A stretch of 64,000 nt of DNA from Tsukamurella paurometabola. GTDB lineage: Bacteria; Actinomycetota; Actinomycetes; Mycobacteriales; Mycobacteriaceae. The stretch spans positions 3,876,850-3,940,849 of the forward strand of contig NZ_LR131273.1 of NCBI RefSeq assembly GCF_900631615.1. Reading direction: 5' to 3'. Positions 10,115 to 19,269 of this stretch are shown here, piece by piece. Position 1 is the stretch's first letter. Each line of letters opens with the position of its first letter. Under the pieces are notes generated by a model. It made no database searches, was not told the DNA's origin, and saw nothing but the letters and a program-made list of their open reading frames with translations. The translations under genes and the position numbers were made by a program.

Positions 10115-13100
10115 TAGGTGTTGAAGTACTTCGCCTCGGGGTGGGTGAGGACGAAGGCGTCGGTGGACTGCTCCGGGTGCAGCTGGAGCTCCTCCGACAG
10201 CACGACACCGATCCGCTCGGGCTGCAACAGGTCGACCATCTTCGCGCGGTCCTCGAGATCGGGGCAGGCGCCGTAGCCGAAGCTGTAGCGCGCGCCGAGG
10301 TACTTGAGGTCGAAGAAGTCGGTGACCGCCGCCGGATCCGTGTCGGCGACCGTGCGGCCGCCGGGCAGGATCAGCTCCTGCCGCACCCGCTGGTGCCAAC
10401 GCTCCGCGAGGGCCTCGGTGAGCTGGACGCCGATGCCGTGCAGCTCGAGGTAGTCGCGGTAGCTGTTCGCCGCGAACAGCTCGTTGGCGGCGTCGGCGAT
10501 CGGCTGCCCCATGGTGACCAACTGGAAGGGCAGGACGTCGACCTGGCCCCGCGCGACGGCCGTGTCGCGGTCGCGGATGAAGTCCGAGATCGCCAGGAAC
10601 CGTCCGCGCTGCTGCCGCGGGAACTCGAACGAGTAGCGCACGGGCGCATCGGGTTCCGGTGACTCCAGCACGTCGATGACGTTCCCGTGGCTCACCGCCG
10701 GGAAGTAGCCGTAGACCACGGCGGCGTGGTCGAGGATCTTCTCGGCCTTGAGCTTGTCGAGCCAGTACCGCAGCCGGGGCCGTCCCTCGGTCTCGACCAG
10801 TTCCTCGTACGACGGTCCCTCCCCCTTGCGGGCGCCGCGCAGGCCCCACTGGCCGAAGAACAGGGCGCGCTCATCGAGCAGCGACGCGTACTCGCCGATC
10901 GCGATGCCCTTGACCACACGGGTGCCCCAGAACGGCGGGGTGGCGACCTCGAAGTCCTGCGCCACATCGGAGCGTTCGGGCACCACGACGGGCGCGGCCT
11001 CGGCCCTGCGCTTCTCGGCGATGCGGCGGCTGCGGGCGTGCCGCTCCTTGCGCTCGCGGGCCTTCTCCGCCGCGGCGATAGCCTCGGGGCTGTCCGGGTC
11101 CGGGCCCTCGCCGCGCTTGAGCGCCATGATGTCGTCCATGAGCCGCAGGCCCTCGAACGCGTCGCGGGCGTAGCTGACCTCGCCCGCGTACACCTCGGCG
11201 AGGTCGTTCTCGACGTAGGCGCGGGTCAGTGCGGCGCCGCCCAGCAGCACCGGGTACTTCTCCCCCAGACCGCGGGTGTTGAGCTCCTCGAGGTTCTCCT
11301 TCATCACGACGGTGGACTTCACCAGCAGCCCGGACATGCCGATGACGTCGGCGTGCTTGTCCTCCGCGGCCTCCACGATGGCGGCGATCGGCTGCTTGAT
11401 GCCGATGTTGACGACCTCGTAGCCGTTGTTGGAGAGGATGATGTCGACGAGGTTCTTACCGATGTCGTGGACGTCGCCCTTGACCGTCGCGAGCACGATC
11501 CGGCCCTTGCCCGCGTCGTCGTCGGACTTCTCCATGTGCGGCTCGAGGTAGGCGACCGCCGCCTTCATCACCTCGGCGGACTGCAGCACGAAGGGCAGCT
11601 GCATCTGGCCCGAACCGAACAGCTCACCGACCGTCTTCATACCGCTGAGCAGCGTGTCGTTGATGATCGACAGCGCCGGCTTCTCCTCGAGCGCCGCGTC
11701 CAGGTCGGCGTCCAGTCCCTCGCGCTCACCGTCGACGATGCGGCGCTCGAGGCGCTCGAACAGCGGCAACTTCGCGAGCTCCTGTGCGCGCGACTCGCGC
11801 GCCGACGCCGCCGAGACGCCCTCGAACAGGGCCATGAGCTTGGCCAGGGGGTTGTAGTCGGGGTCGCCGCCGGACCGCAGGCCGTCGAGGCCGCGGCGGT
11901 CGTAGACCAGGTCCAGTGCCGTCTCCCGCTGCTCGTCGGGGATCTTGCTCATCGGCAGGATCTTCGAGGCGTGCAGGATCGCCGAATCCAGCCCGGCCTC
12001 GGTGAGCTCGTGCAGGAACACCGAGTTCAGGACCTGCCGCGCGGCCGGGTTGAGGCCGAAGCTCACGTTCGACAGGCCGACGGTGAAGTGCAGGCTCGGG
12101 TACTTCTCGTGCAGGATCCGGACGGCCTCGATGGTCTCGAGGGCGTCCCGTCGGACCTCCTCCTGGCCCGTGGAGATGGGGAAGACCAGCGGGTCGATGA
12201 TGATGTCGTCGAGCGACAGCCCCCAGTTGCCCGTCAGATCCGCGATGAGCCGCTCGGCGATCCGGACCTTCCACTCGGCGGTGCGGGCCTGGCCCTCCTC
12301 ATCGATGGTCAGCGCCACCACGGCGGCGCCGTGCGCGACGACCTGCTCCATGATCTTGGTGAAGCGCGACTCGGGCCCGTCGCCGTCCTCGTAGTTCACC
12401 GAGTTGACGGCGCAGCGGCCGCCGAGGTGCTCCAGGCCCGCCGTGATGACCGCGGGCTCGGTGGAGTCGATCATGATCGGCAGGGTGGACGCGGTCGCGA
12501 GCCGGGCGGCGAGCGCGGCCATGTCGGCGGCGCCGTCGCGGCCCACGTAGTCGACGTTGAGGTCGAGCATGTGCGCGCCGTCGCGGATCTGGTCCTTGGC
12601 GATGTCGACGCACTTGTCGTGGTCACCGGCGAGCATCGCCTCGCGGAAGGCCTTGGAGCCGTTCGAGTTCGTCCGCTCCGCGATCATGAGGATCGACGAG
12701 TCCTGGGCGAACGGCACCGACGTGTAGAGCGAACTGATCGCGCTCTCGGTCTGCGGCGCGCGCCCGGCACGCTCGACCGTGCGCACGGCCTCGGCGACCT
12801 GACGGATGTGCTCGGGGGTGGTGCCGCAGCAGCCGCCCACGAAGCTCAGGCCGAACTCGCCGACGAAACCCGAGAGGGCCTCCGCCAGTTCCTCCGGGGT
12901 GAGCGGGTACTCCGCGCCGTTCTTGCCCAGCACGGGCAGGCCGGCGTTCGGCATGACCGACACCGGGATCGTCGAATGCCGCGACAGGTGCCGCAGGTGC
13001 TCGCTCATCTCGGCGGGGCCGGTCGCGCAGTTCAGGCCGATCATGTCGATCCCCAGGGGCTCCAGCGCGGTGAGCGCGGCACCGATCTCGGAGCCGAGCA

Positions 13101-13719
13101 GCATGGTGCCCGTGGTCTCGACCGTCACGTGGACGATGACGGGGATGCGCCGGCCCAGTTCCTCCATCGCCACCTGGCAGCCGAGCACGGCGGCCTTCGA
13201 CTGCAGGATGTCCTGGCACGTCTCGATGAGGAAGGCGTCGGCACCGCCGTCGAGCATGCCGCGCGCGGCCTCCGCGTACGCGTCCCGGATCACGGCGAAG
13301 GACGTGTGTCCCAGCGTGGGCAACTTCGTACCGGGGCCGATGGAGCCCAGCACGAACCGCGGCGTGCCGTCCGCGGCGAACTCGTCCGCCACCCTCCGCG
13401 CGATCGCCGTACCCTTCTCGGACAGCTCGCGGATCCGGTCGGCGATGTCGTAGTCCCCGAGGTTCGACAGGTTGCACCCGAAGGTGTTGGTCTCCACCGC
13501 GTCCGCTCCCGCCGCGAAATACGCGCGGTGGATCTCCTCCAAGACGTCCGGACGGGTGTCGTTGAGGATCTCGTTGCAGCCCTCCAGCCCCAGGAAATCG
13601 TCCAGGGACAGGTCCGCTGCCTGCAACATCGTGCCCATCGCACCGTCGCCTATGAGAACACGGCTCGAGGCCGCCTCCAGGAAACTCGACTGCAGCGGCT
13701 GCTGATGCGTACGGGTCAT
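10114..13719 (-). CDS. metH: Cobalamin-dependent methionine synthase
   Basis: About 1201 residues, the full four-module length. It transfers a methyl group from 5-methyl-tetrahydrofolate via B12 to homocysteine. In order: the homocysteine domain with GDGAMGTMLQ and the zinc Cys pair in GGCCGTTPEH; the pterin domain starting IAERTNSNGSKAF; the cap and B12 domain with DVHDIGKNL (cobalt-binding His) ; and the C-terminal reactivation domain with the RFSFGYGACPDLEDR-like stretch YSFGYGACPDLEDR. The start is ATG 13719: a TACCCT hexamer sits 6 bases before it, and the 13 extra residues of the longer frame are unlikely. The gap to the divergent PAC2 gene is 62 bases, too small for a B12 riboswitch. 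Confidence 0.97.
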   Translation of the reverse strand: MTRTHQQPLQSSFLEAASSRVLIGDGAMGTMLQAADLSLDDFLGLEGCNEILNDTRPDVLEEIHRAYFAAGADAVETNTFGCNLSNLGDYDIADRIRELSEKGTAIARRVADEFAADGTPRFVLGSIGPGTKLPTLGHTSFAVIRDAYAEAARGMLDGGADAFLIETCQDILQSKAAVLGCQVAMEELGRRIPVIVHVTVETTGTMLLGSEIGAALTALEPLGIDMIGLNCATGPAEMSEHLRHLSRHSTIPVSVMPNAGLPVLGKNGAEYPLTPEELAEALSGFVGEFGLSFVGGCCGTTPEHIRQVAEAVRTVERAGRAPQTESAISSLYTSVPFAQDSSILMIAERTNSNGSKAFREAMLAGDHDKCVDIAKDQIRDGAHMLDLNVDYVGRDGAADMAALAARLATASTLPIMIDSTEPAVITAGLEHLGGRCAVNSVNYEDGDGPESRFTKIMEQVVAHGAAVVALTIDEEGQARTAEWKVRIAERLIADLTGNWGLSLDDIIIDPLVFPISTGQEEVRRDALETIEAVRILHEKYPSLHFTVGLSNVSFGLNPAARQVLNSVFLHELTEAGLDSAILHASKILPMSKIPDEQRETALDLVYDRRGLDGLRSGGDPDYNPLAKLMALFEGVSAASARESRAQELAKLPLFERLERRIVDGEREGLDADLDAALEEKPALSIINDTLLSGMKTVGELFGSGQMQLPFVLQSAEVMKAAVAYLEPHMEKSDDDAGKGRIVLATVKGDVHDIGKNLVDIILSNNGYEVVNIGIKQPIAAIVEAAEDKHADVIGMSGLLVKSTVVMKENLEELNTRGLGEKYPVLLGGAALTRAYVENDLAEVYAGEVSYARDAFEGLRLMDDIMALKRGEGPDPDSPEAIAAAEKARERKERHARSRRIAEKRRAEAAPVVVPERSDVAQDFEVATPPFWGTRVVKGIAIGEYASLLDERALFFGQWGLRGARKGEGPSYEELVETEGRPRLRYWLDKLKAEKILDHAAVVYGYFPAVSHGNVIDVLESPEPDAPVRYSFEFPRQQRGRFLAISDFIRDRDTAVARGQVDVLPFQLVTMGQPIADAANELFAANSYRDYLELHGIGVQLTEALAERWHQRVRQELILPGGRTVADTDPAAVTDFFDLKYLGARYSFGYGACPDLEDRAKMVDLLQPERIGVVLSEELQLHPEQSTDAFVLTHPEAKYFNT

Positions 13720-13725
13720 AGTCCC

Positions 13726-13731
13726 AGGGTA
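13726..13731 (-). promoter_or_regulatory. Candidate -10 element, leaderless metH
   Basis: TACCCT on the minus strand ends 6 bases before ATG 13719; it fixes the metH start. Confidence 0.5.
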
Positions 13732-13768
13732 GTGGGTGCGGGCAAATCGAATCCTCACGACCGGCGCG

Positions 13769-13774
13769 TACTCT
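13769..13774 (+). promoter_or_regulatory. Candidate -10 element, leaderless PAC2 gene
   Basis: TACTCT followed by 7 bases and GTG at 13782. Confidence 0.5.
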
Positions 13775-13781
13775 GATCGAA

Positions 13782-14636
13782 GTGACGTCCTTCCCGAAGC
13801 TCGACCGCCCGGTCCTCATCGCGGCGTTCGAGGGCTGGAACGATGCGGGTGACGCCGCGTCGGGCGCCGTCGAGCACCTCGAACTGACCTGGGACGCGCA
13901 GCTCATCACCGAGGTCGACTCCGACGACTTCTACGACTTCCAGGTCAACCGGCCCATCATCAAGCAGGTCGACGGTGTGACGCGCGCCGTCGAGTGGCCG
14001 TCGACCACCCTCTCGGTGTGCCGGCCGCCCAAGGCGGACCGCGACGTGGTGCTGCTGCGCGGTACCGAGCCGAACTTTCGCTGGCGGGCCTTCTGCGACC
14101 AGCTGCTCGCGATCTTCTCCGAGCTGCACATCGACAGCGTCGTCATCCTCGGTTCCCTCCTCGCGGACACGCCGCACACCCGTCCGGTACCCGTGACCGG
14201 CGCGGGCTACGACGCGGAGTCCGCGAAGCGCTTCGGGCTCGAACAGAACCGTTACGAGGGCCCGACGGGGATCACCGGCGTCCTCCAGGACGCCTGCGTG
14301 CGTGCCGGCTTCCCCGCGGTCTCGTTCTGGGCCGCGGTGCCGCACTACGTGTCCCAGCCCCCGAACCCGAAGGCGACCGTCGCACTGCTGCAGCGCGTGG
14401 AGCAGGTGCTCGACCTCGCTGTTCCGCTCAGTGATCTCCCGACGCGCGCCGAGGCGTGGGAGGCCTCGGTGACCGAGATGACCGAGGACGACGAGGACGT
14501 CGCCGACTACGTCCGGGGACTCGAGGAGCGTGGCGACGCGGAGGCCCAGGACGTCGAGCAGCACATCGACGCCGACGCCATCGCGGAGGAGTTCGAGAAG
14601 TACCTGCGGCGGCGGGATCCGGGTACCGGCCCGTAA
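13782..14636 (+). CDS. PAC2-family protein (Rv2125-like)
   Basis: 284 residues with the PAC2 fold signatures RPVLIAAFEGWNDAGDAASGAVEHL at the N-terminus, a central VVILGSLLADTPHTRPVPV stretch, and GPTGITGVLQDACVRAGFPAVSFWAAVPHYV. PAC2 proteins are named after a eukaryotic proteasome-assembly chaperone; the actinobacterial members are not functionally defined as far as I know. The C-terminal 50 residues are very acidic. A GTG start is chosen from the promoter spacing. It sits next to metH as in mycobacteria and converges with a small gene. Confidence 0.9.
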   Translation: MTSFPKLDRPVLIAAFEGWNDAGDAASGAVEHLELTWDAQLITEVDSDDFYDFQVNRPIIKQVDGVTRAVEWPSTTLSVCRPPKADRDVVLLRGTEPNFRWRAFCDQLLAIFSELHIDSVVILGSLLADTPHTRPVPVTGAGYDAESAKRFGLEQNRYEGPTGITGVLQDACVRAGFPAVSFWAAVPHYVSQPPNPKATVALLQRVEQVLDLAVPLSDLPTRAEAWEASVTEMTEDDEDVADYVRGLEERGDAEAQDVEQHIDADAIAEEFEKYLRRRDPGTGP

Positions 14637-14641
14637 GGGTG

Positions 14642-14953
14642 CTAGCCGATCCGCTCGATCGACACGACCGGCGTGGTGATGCGCCAGGTGCGCACGTCCG
14701 GATCATCCGCGGCACGGACCCAGAACTGCGCCGACTCGCCGACCCGGCAGCTCTTGATCCCGAGCAGCGGGATGTCCTCCGAATCGCGGCGCAGCGAGCT
14801 GATGCTCCACTGCTCGTCCTCGGCATCGCCGCCGATGCCGGGCGCGCGCATCAGGGTCATCTCCCCCAGATCGACCACGTAAGTGGACGTGCGGGTCTGA
14901 ACGGTCCACACGCCCTCGGTCAGATCCGGGGCCAGCTCGCTGACGGTCCTCAC
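14642..14953 (-). CDS. Conserved-looking hypothetical protein, 103 aa
   Basis: Starts at GTG 14953 (VRTVSELAPDLTEGVWTV) and appears to be a small all-beta protein with segments STYVVDLGEMTLMRAPG and SAQFWVRAADDPDVRTWRITTPVV. No family is recognised. It lies on the mshC strand, 25 bases downstream of the mshC stop, so it may be the last gene of the mshC transcript. Upstream alternative starts extend into mshC and are less likely. Confidence 0.6.
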   Translation of the reverse strand: MRTVSELAPDLTEGVWTVQTRTSTYVVDLGEMTLMRAPGIGGDAEDEQWSISSLRRDSEDIPLLGIKSCRVGESAQFWVRAADDPDVRTWRITTPVVSIERIG

Positions 14954-14978
14954 AGGCGCAATATATCGTGTCGCGCTG

Positions 14979-16223
14979 TCAGGCCGTGGCAGGTACGCCG
15001 AGCAGCGCGTCGACCGCGGTCGCCACGGCGGCCGGCGCACCCGCGTCGGGTCCGCCCACGGTGACGGCCTTCTCGGCCCAGGCGTCGATCGCCGCGAGGG
15101 CGTGCGGCGTGTCCAGATCGTCGGCGAGGTAGCGGCGGACGCGGCCGATCAGTTCGTCCCCGTCGGGAGCCGATGAAGCCCGGAACGCGCGACGCCACAG
15201 GTCGAGCCGGGAGAGCGCACGCTGGAGCACCTCGTCGGACCACGGGCGGTCCTGCCGGTAGTGGCCCTCGAACAGGCCCAGGCGGATCGCGGCGGGGTCG
15301 ACGCCCGAGCGGCGCAGCTTCGAGACGAAGACGAGGTTGCCGCGGCTCTTGGACATCTTCTCGCCGTCGAGGCCGATCATGGCCGCGTGCACGTAGTGCC
15401 GGGCGAAGCGCCGCTCGCCGGTCGCGGCCTCCACGTGCGCCGCCGAGTACTCGTGGTGCGGGAAGATCAGGTCGCTACCGCCGCCCTGGATGTCGAACGT
15501 CGCGCCCAGCCGGTTCGCGGCGATCGCGGCGCACTCGATGTGCCAGCCGGGGCGGCCGGGCCCCTGCGGCGAGGGCCACGACGGTTCGCCGGGCCGCTCG
15601 GCGCGCCAGAGGATCGGGTCGATGCTGTCGCGCTTGCCGGGCCGGTCGGGGTCGCCGCCCCGCTCGGCGAAGAACGTCTCCATCGTCGCCCGGTCGTAAC
15701 CCGACTCGTAGCCGAACTGCTCGGTGGCGTCCGAGCGGTAGTACACGTCCGGGTACTCGGCATCGTCGACGATGTACGCCGAGCCGGTCGCCAGGAGCCG
15801 CCCGACGTACTCGACGACCTCGTCCACCGACTCGACCGCGCCGATGTAGTCCCGCGGCGGGATCACCCGGAGCGCCTCCATGTCCTCCCGGAACAGGTCC
15901 GTCTCCCGGGCGCCGAGATCGCGCCAGTCGATGCCGTCGCGGTCGGCCCGCTCGAACAGCGGATCGTCGACGTCGGTCACGTTCTGCACGTAGTGCACAT
16001 CGTGACCGTTGTCCCGCAGCACCCGGTTGACCAGGTCGAACGCGAGGTACGTCGCGGCGTGCCCGAGGTGCGTGGCGTCGTACGGGGTGATGCCGCAGAC
16101 GTACATCCCGGCGACCGCGCCGGGGTTGACCGGACGCACCGCGGCGTCGGACGTGTCGTAGAGACGCAGCGGGACCGACGGTCCGGGCACGGTGGGAACG
16201 GTGGGGGTCGGCCAGGAACGCAT
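14979..16223 (-). CDS. mshC: Mycothiol ligase MshC
   Basis: 414 residues, a cysteinyl-tRNA-synthetase-like enzyme that joins cysteine to glucosaminyl-inositol using ATP in mycothiol synthesis. The HIGH-like motif is THLGHAATY, zinc-binding residues are in YVCGITPYD and GWHIECAAI with HHEYS, and the KMSKS motif is [10 protein letters not shown]. Length agrees with MshC and it lacks the tRNA-anticodon domain of CysS. The start has a TAGGGT hexamer 6 bases upstream. In mycobacteria cysQ precedes mshC; here the space upstream is taken by the TIGR04222/DUF692 operon. Confidence 0.96.
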   Translation of the reverse strand: MRSWPTPTVPTVPGPSVPLRLYDTSDAAVRPVNPGAVAGMYVCGITPYDATHLGHAATYLAFDLVNRVLRDNGHDVHYVQNVTDVDDPLFERADRDGIDWRDLGARETDLFREDMEALRVIPPRDYIGAVESVDEVVEYVGRLLATGSAYIVDDAEYPDVYYRSDATEQFGYESGYDRATMETFFAERGGDPDRPGKRDSIDPILWRAERPGEPSWPSPQGPGRPGWHIECAAIAANRLGATFDIQGGGSDLIFPHHEYSAAHVEAATGERRFARHYVHAAMIGLDGEKMSKSRGNLVFVSKLRRSGVDPAAIRLGLFEGHYRQDRPWSDEVLQRALSRLDLWRRAFRASSAPDGDELIGRVRRYLADDLDTPHALAAIDAWAEKAVTVGGPDAGAPAAVATAVDALLGVPATA

Positions 16224-16229
16224 GCCCCC

Positions 16230-16235
16230 ACCCTA
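16230..16235 (-). promoter_or_regulatory. Candidate -10 element, leaderless mshC
   Basis: TAGGGT on the minus strand, 6 bases before the mshC ATG at 16223. Confidence 0.5.
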
Positions 16236-16387
16236 TGCGCCCGCATCCGGGCGTGGATTCCGGGCCGGACCGAGGCCGAGGGCCGCGATCGTCGGCGGTG
16301 AACCCGCCCCGCGGTCATCGCCGACACCTCGGACACCGCCTCCGACATGGGGCGATCCTGTGCCGCAAGGATTCTCAGGAAACTCTT

Positions 16388-16410
16388 GCTCCCCGCGACT
16401 AGCGGGGAGC
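16388..16410 (+). promoter_or_regulatory. Perfect inverted repeat upstream of the Cys-tail operon
   Basis: 9-base arms GCTCCCCGC (16388-16396) and GCGGGGAGC (16402-16410) flank a 5-base loop, 61 bases before the first ATG of the operon. No T-run follows, so it does not look like a terminator. It may be a regulator operator or a hairpin in the 5' leader; the sequence does not decide between these. Confidence 0.5.
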
Positions 16411-16471
16411 GCGATCCGCCGCCATGCTTTACCCAACCTTGAACGACCGGTCGCCCCAGGAGGTGAATCGC

Positions 16472-17392
16472 ATGTCCCGCAATACATTCGAGAACGCTCT
16501 CGATGGCCTGTTCCCCGCCGAGTCCCGATGGTTCCTCTACTGCCTGCTCGCCACGATCGCGTTCGGCGTGACCTGGCGTTTTCTCACCGCCGTCCGCCGG
16601 CCGGTGATCGAGCAGCCACCGCTCACCGTGCCCGAGATCGCCTGCCTGCGGTCGTGGCAGGCGCCGCTCCTCGCGGCGATGGGCCTGCTCAGGGCGGGTG
16701 AGCACCTCGACGCCGAGGGGCGTGCCGATCCCGCCCGCCCGCTGCCCTCGACCACCGACGATTTCACCCGCCGCATGCTGCATCGTCTCGACGGCTCGCA
16801 GTTCTCCGTCGACCTGCTCCTGCACGACCAGCTGCGCCCCCTGCGCGAGCTGGAGAAGGGCCTCGAGCAGCGCGGCTACCTGCGCACCAGCGCCGAGCGC
16901 TGGCGGAGCCGGTTCAGCGCCGCCCCGGTGGCCGCCGTCGCCGTCGCGGGGATCGTGGGCACGCCCGTGTTCATCGTCGCGCGGCATGCACCGGCCGATG
17001 CGGTTCTCCCCTGCGTGCTCGTGCCGTCGCTGGTCACCGCGGTGTTCGTCCTTCCGGTGCTGCTCACGGTCCCCCGCACCACGCCTGCCGGTCGACGCCT
17101 CCTGGCCGCAGAGCGCGCCCGAGCGAATTACCTGCGGCCGGTCCTCCGGCCCGCTTTCGCCACCTACGGCGCCGCGGCCGTGGGCCTGTCCGTCGCCCTG
17201 TTCGGCACCGCCGCCCTCTGGCAGATCGACCCCCGCTACGCCGCGGCGATGGCCGTGGCGGGCGGAACCGGCAGCGGCGGCTCCGGTTCGTCCTGCGGCA
17301 GCGCGTTCACGTGCGGTGGATCCTCCTGCGGCGGCGGATCGTCGTGTGGCGGAGGTAGCGGCTGCGGTGGGGGCGGCGGCTGCGGCGGCTGA
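16472..17392 (+). CDS. TIGR04222-type membrane protein with Gly/Cys tail (copy A)
   Basis: 306 residues. TM1 is at about 20-38, a soluble middle region carries VPEIACLR and RGYLRT, a second hydrophobic pair covers about 150-205, and LFGTAALWQIDP lies near 250-261. The last 40 residues are almost only Gly, Ser and Cys, with six Cys in the tail (CGSAFTCGG, SSCGGG, SGCGG types). This architecture matches what I recall of TIGR04222 membrane proteins. The ATG is chosen because AGGAGGTGA lies 4 bases upstream; the longer frame would skip it. It is the first of a four-gene operon with a DUF692 oxidase, so the Cys tail is a candidate substrate for modification (inference). Confidence 0.85.
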   Translation: MSRNTFENALDGLFPAESRWFLYCLLATIAFGVTWRFLTAVRRPVIEQPPLTVPEIACLRSWQAPLLAAMGLLRAGEHLDAEGRADPARPLPSTTDDFTRRMLHRLDGSQFSVDLLLHDQLRPLRELEKGLEQRGYLRTSAERWRSRFSAAPVAAVAVAGIVGTPVFIVARHAPADAVLPCVLVPSLVTAVFVLPVLLTVPRTTPAGRRLLAAERARANYLRPVLRPAFATYGAAAVGLSVALFGTAALWQIDPRYAAAMAVAGGTGSGGSGSSCGSAFTCGGSSCGGGSSCGGGSGCGGGGGCGG

Positions 17393-17491
17393 GCCGCCGG
17401 CCGCCTCCGACGTCACGAACCCGCTTCACCGGGCCTTCAGCAGCGAGGGTGCCGGGATCCCGTCGAACCCATTCACCAGGAGGTGAACGTC

Positions 17492-18406
17492 ATGTCCCGC
17501 ACCACCCTCGAGACGGTCCTCGAAGCGCTGCTCCCCACCACGACCCGGTGGTACCTCTTCCTGCTGCTCGGTGGCATCGCGCTCGCCCTGGTCTGGCGGC
17601 TCGCGGCGGCGCCGTGGCGGCGCACCGTCGTCGATCCGCCGCTCAGCGCGGTCGAGCTGGCGTGCGTCCGGAACCGTCGGGCGCCGGTCGTCGTCGCGCT
17701 CGCCGAGCTGCGCGCCGATGGGTGCGTGCCCGCGGCCGGGAACACGACGCGGCCGCCGTTGCCGGCCGGTGCCGATCCGTTCGTCCGGGCCGTCCATGCG
17801 TACTGCGACGGCCGCTCGGCGTACACGGTGAACGAGATCGGCGTCGCGCTCGCGGACGAGCTCGACGCATTGGAGGAGCGCGTCGCCGCCCGGGGCTACC
17901 TGCGTTCGGCGACGGACCGGTGGAGGATGCGACTGGGTGCGGCCCCGGTGACGGCGGCCGCCGTCGGAGGTGCCGCCACCGCGTTCATCCGGATGGTGCT
18001 CGCCGACTCGGCGGCCGACATCCGCATCCTTCCCGGCGTCCTCGTCCCGTCCGTGATCGTCCTGGTCGTCGTCTGTCCGCAGCTGTGGTCGGTCGAACGT
18101 GCGACGCGCGCCGGGCGGCGACTCCTCGCAGCCGAGAAGGATCGCCTCGCGTACCTCGCTCCCTCCCGCAAGCCCGCCTGGGCGACGTACGGTCCTGCGG
18201 CCGTGGGGCTGTCGGTGGCCGTCTTCGGGACGGCCGCGCTCTGGCAGTTCGACGAGGCCTTCGCGGGCGGCGTCGAACTCGCCGGGAGTGCCGAGGCGTC
18301 GGGCGACGGTGGCGGTTCCTGCGGCGGAGCGTCGAGCGGCGGGGACGGCGGTGGAGGGTGCGGCGGCTGCGGGGGTTGTGGTGGCTGCGGCGGGTGCGGA
18401 GGATGA
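17492..18406 (+). CDS. TIGR04222-type membrane protein with (CGG)n tail (copy B)
   Basis: 304-residue paralog of copy A, with the same order of TM1 (about 21-40), VELACVR, RGYLRSATDRW, a hydrophobic pair and LFGTAALWQ-like VFGTAALWQFDE. The tail again has six Cys, but the last five are spaced exactly every third residue as Cys-Gly-Gly repeats ending at the stop. The same AGGAGGTGA ribosome-binding site lies 4 bases before the ATG; a GTG inside it is rejected as start. Its stop overlaps the next start (ATGA), so translation of the DUF692 enzyme is tied to translation through the Cys tail. Confidence 0.85.
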   Translation: MSRTTLETVLEALLPTTTRWYLFLLLGGIALALVWRLAAAPWRRTVVDPPLSAVELACVRNRRAPVVVALAELRADGCVPAAGNTTRPPLPAGADPFVRAVHAYCDGRSAYTVNEIGVALADELDALEERVAARGYLRSATDRWRMRLGAAPVTAAAVGGAATAFIRMVLADSAADIRILPGVLVPSVIVLVVVCPQLWSVERATRAGRRLLAAEKDRLAYLAPSRKPAWATYGPAAVGLSVAVFGTAALWQFDEAFAGGVELAGSAEASGDGGGSCGGASSGGDGGGGCGGCGGCGGCGGCGG

Positions 18407-19269
18407 GCACCGTGACCCGCACCGTTCTCGCCCTCGGACCGCTCGGGCTCGGCTGGCGGCGCGAGATCGCGGGCGTCATCGCCGATCTCCGGCCGGGCTT
18501 CTGCGAGGTGATCGCCGAATCCGTCCGTCTGCGCCGAGGCCGCGCCGAGCCCGACCCGCTGCTCGTCGACCTGCGTGATCGCGGCGTGCCGCTGGTGCCG
18601 CACGGCGTCGCCCTCTCGCTCGGCGGTGCCGACGACGTGGAGCCGGAACGCGTCCGCCGCCTGGCGGCGTGCGCCGAGGCGTTTCGCGCGCCACTCGTCA
18701 GCGAGCACATCGCCTTCGTGCGCGCGGGCGGGATCGAGGCCGGTCATCTGCTTCCCGTGCCCCGCACCCGGGAAGCGCTCGACGTACTGGTCCGCAACAT
18801 CACCAGGGCGCAGGACGGGCTGCCTGTGCCGCTGGCGGTGGAGAACATCGCGGCGTTCCTGCGCTGGCCGGAGGACGAGTACTCGGAGGCGCAGTTCCTG
18901 ACCGAGTTGCTGGATCGCACGGGCGCCCTGCTCGTGCTCGACGTGGCGAACGTGTACGCGAACGCCCGCAATCGCGGCCTCGACCCGCAGGAGGAGCTGG
19001 CCCGGCTGCCCGTCGACCGGATCGCCTACAGTCACGTCGCGGGCGGTTCCGAGGCCGGCGGCCACTACCACGACACGCACACCGACCCGGTGAACGACGA
19101 CGTACTCGAGCTGGTCACGGCGCTCCGGGAGCGCGTCGACGTGCCGCTCATGCTCGAGCGCGACGGCCGCTATCCGCCGGCTCGCGAGCTCTTCGACGAG
19201 CTCGACGCCATCGCCGCGGCGGGCGGGTGTGCACCGATCACCGACCGCGCGCGACAGGAGTGGTCATGA
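18403..19269 (+). CDS. DUF692 / MNIO-type multinuclear iron oxidase
   Basis: 288 residues with a TIM-barrel pattern and the residues expected of the DUF692 (MbnB/TglH/bufferin) family: His67 in LVPHGVALSLGG, His102 in SEHIAF, Glu147 in VENIAAF, Asp180 in VLDVANVYANARNRG, His211 in SHVAGG, the HYHDTHTDPV cluster at 221-230, and Glu252 in LERDG. Characterised members bind two or three iron ions and oxidatively remodel Cys residues of peptide precursors. Here the only Cys-rich candidates are the tails of the two upstream membrane proteins. Start overlaps copy B by 4 bases and its stop overlaps the next gene by 4 bases. The open frame upstream is a shadow. Confidence 0.9.
   Translation: MSTVTRTVLALGPLGLGWRREIAGVIADLRPGFCEVIAESVRLRRGRAEPDPLLVDLRDRGVPLVPHGVALSLGGADDVEPERVRRLAACAEAFRAPLVSEHIAFVRAGGIEAGHLLPVPRTREALDVLVRNITRAQDGLPVPLAVENIAAFLRWPEDEYSEAQFLTELLDRTGALLVLDVANVYANARNRGLDPQEELARLPVDRIAYSHVAGGSEAGGHYHDTHTDPVNDDVLELVTALRERVDVPLMLERDGRYPPARELFDELDAIAAAGGCAPITDRARQEWS

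Noticed and set aside
10687-13776. 1029-codon open frame opposite metH
   Set aside because: Shadow of metH; no domain, repetitive biased composition.
13720-13781. Possible cobalamin riboswitch before metH
   Set aside because: Only 62 bases separate metH from the divergent gene and metH appears leaderless; there is no room for the element.
16388-16410. Hairpin read as a transcription terminator
   Set aside because: It has no T-run and no gene ends nearby on either strand, since mshC points away.
17270-17392. Gly/Cys-rich 3' end of copy A read as random low-complexity DNA
   Set aside because: Copy B has an independent tail with the same number of Cys and both use Cys codons in frame; this is selected protein sequence.
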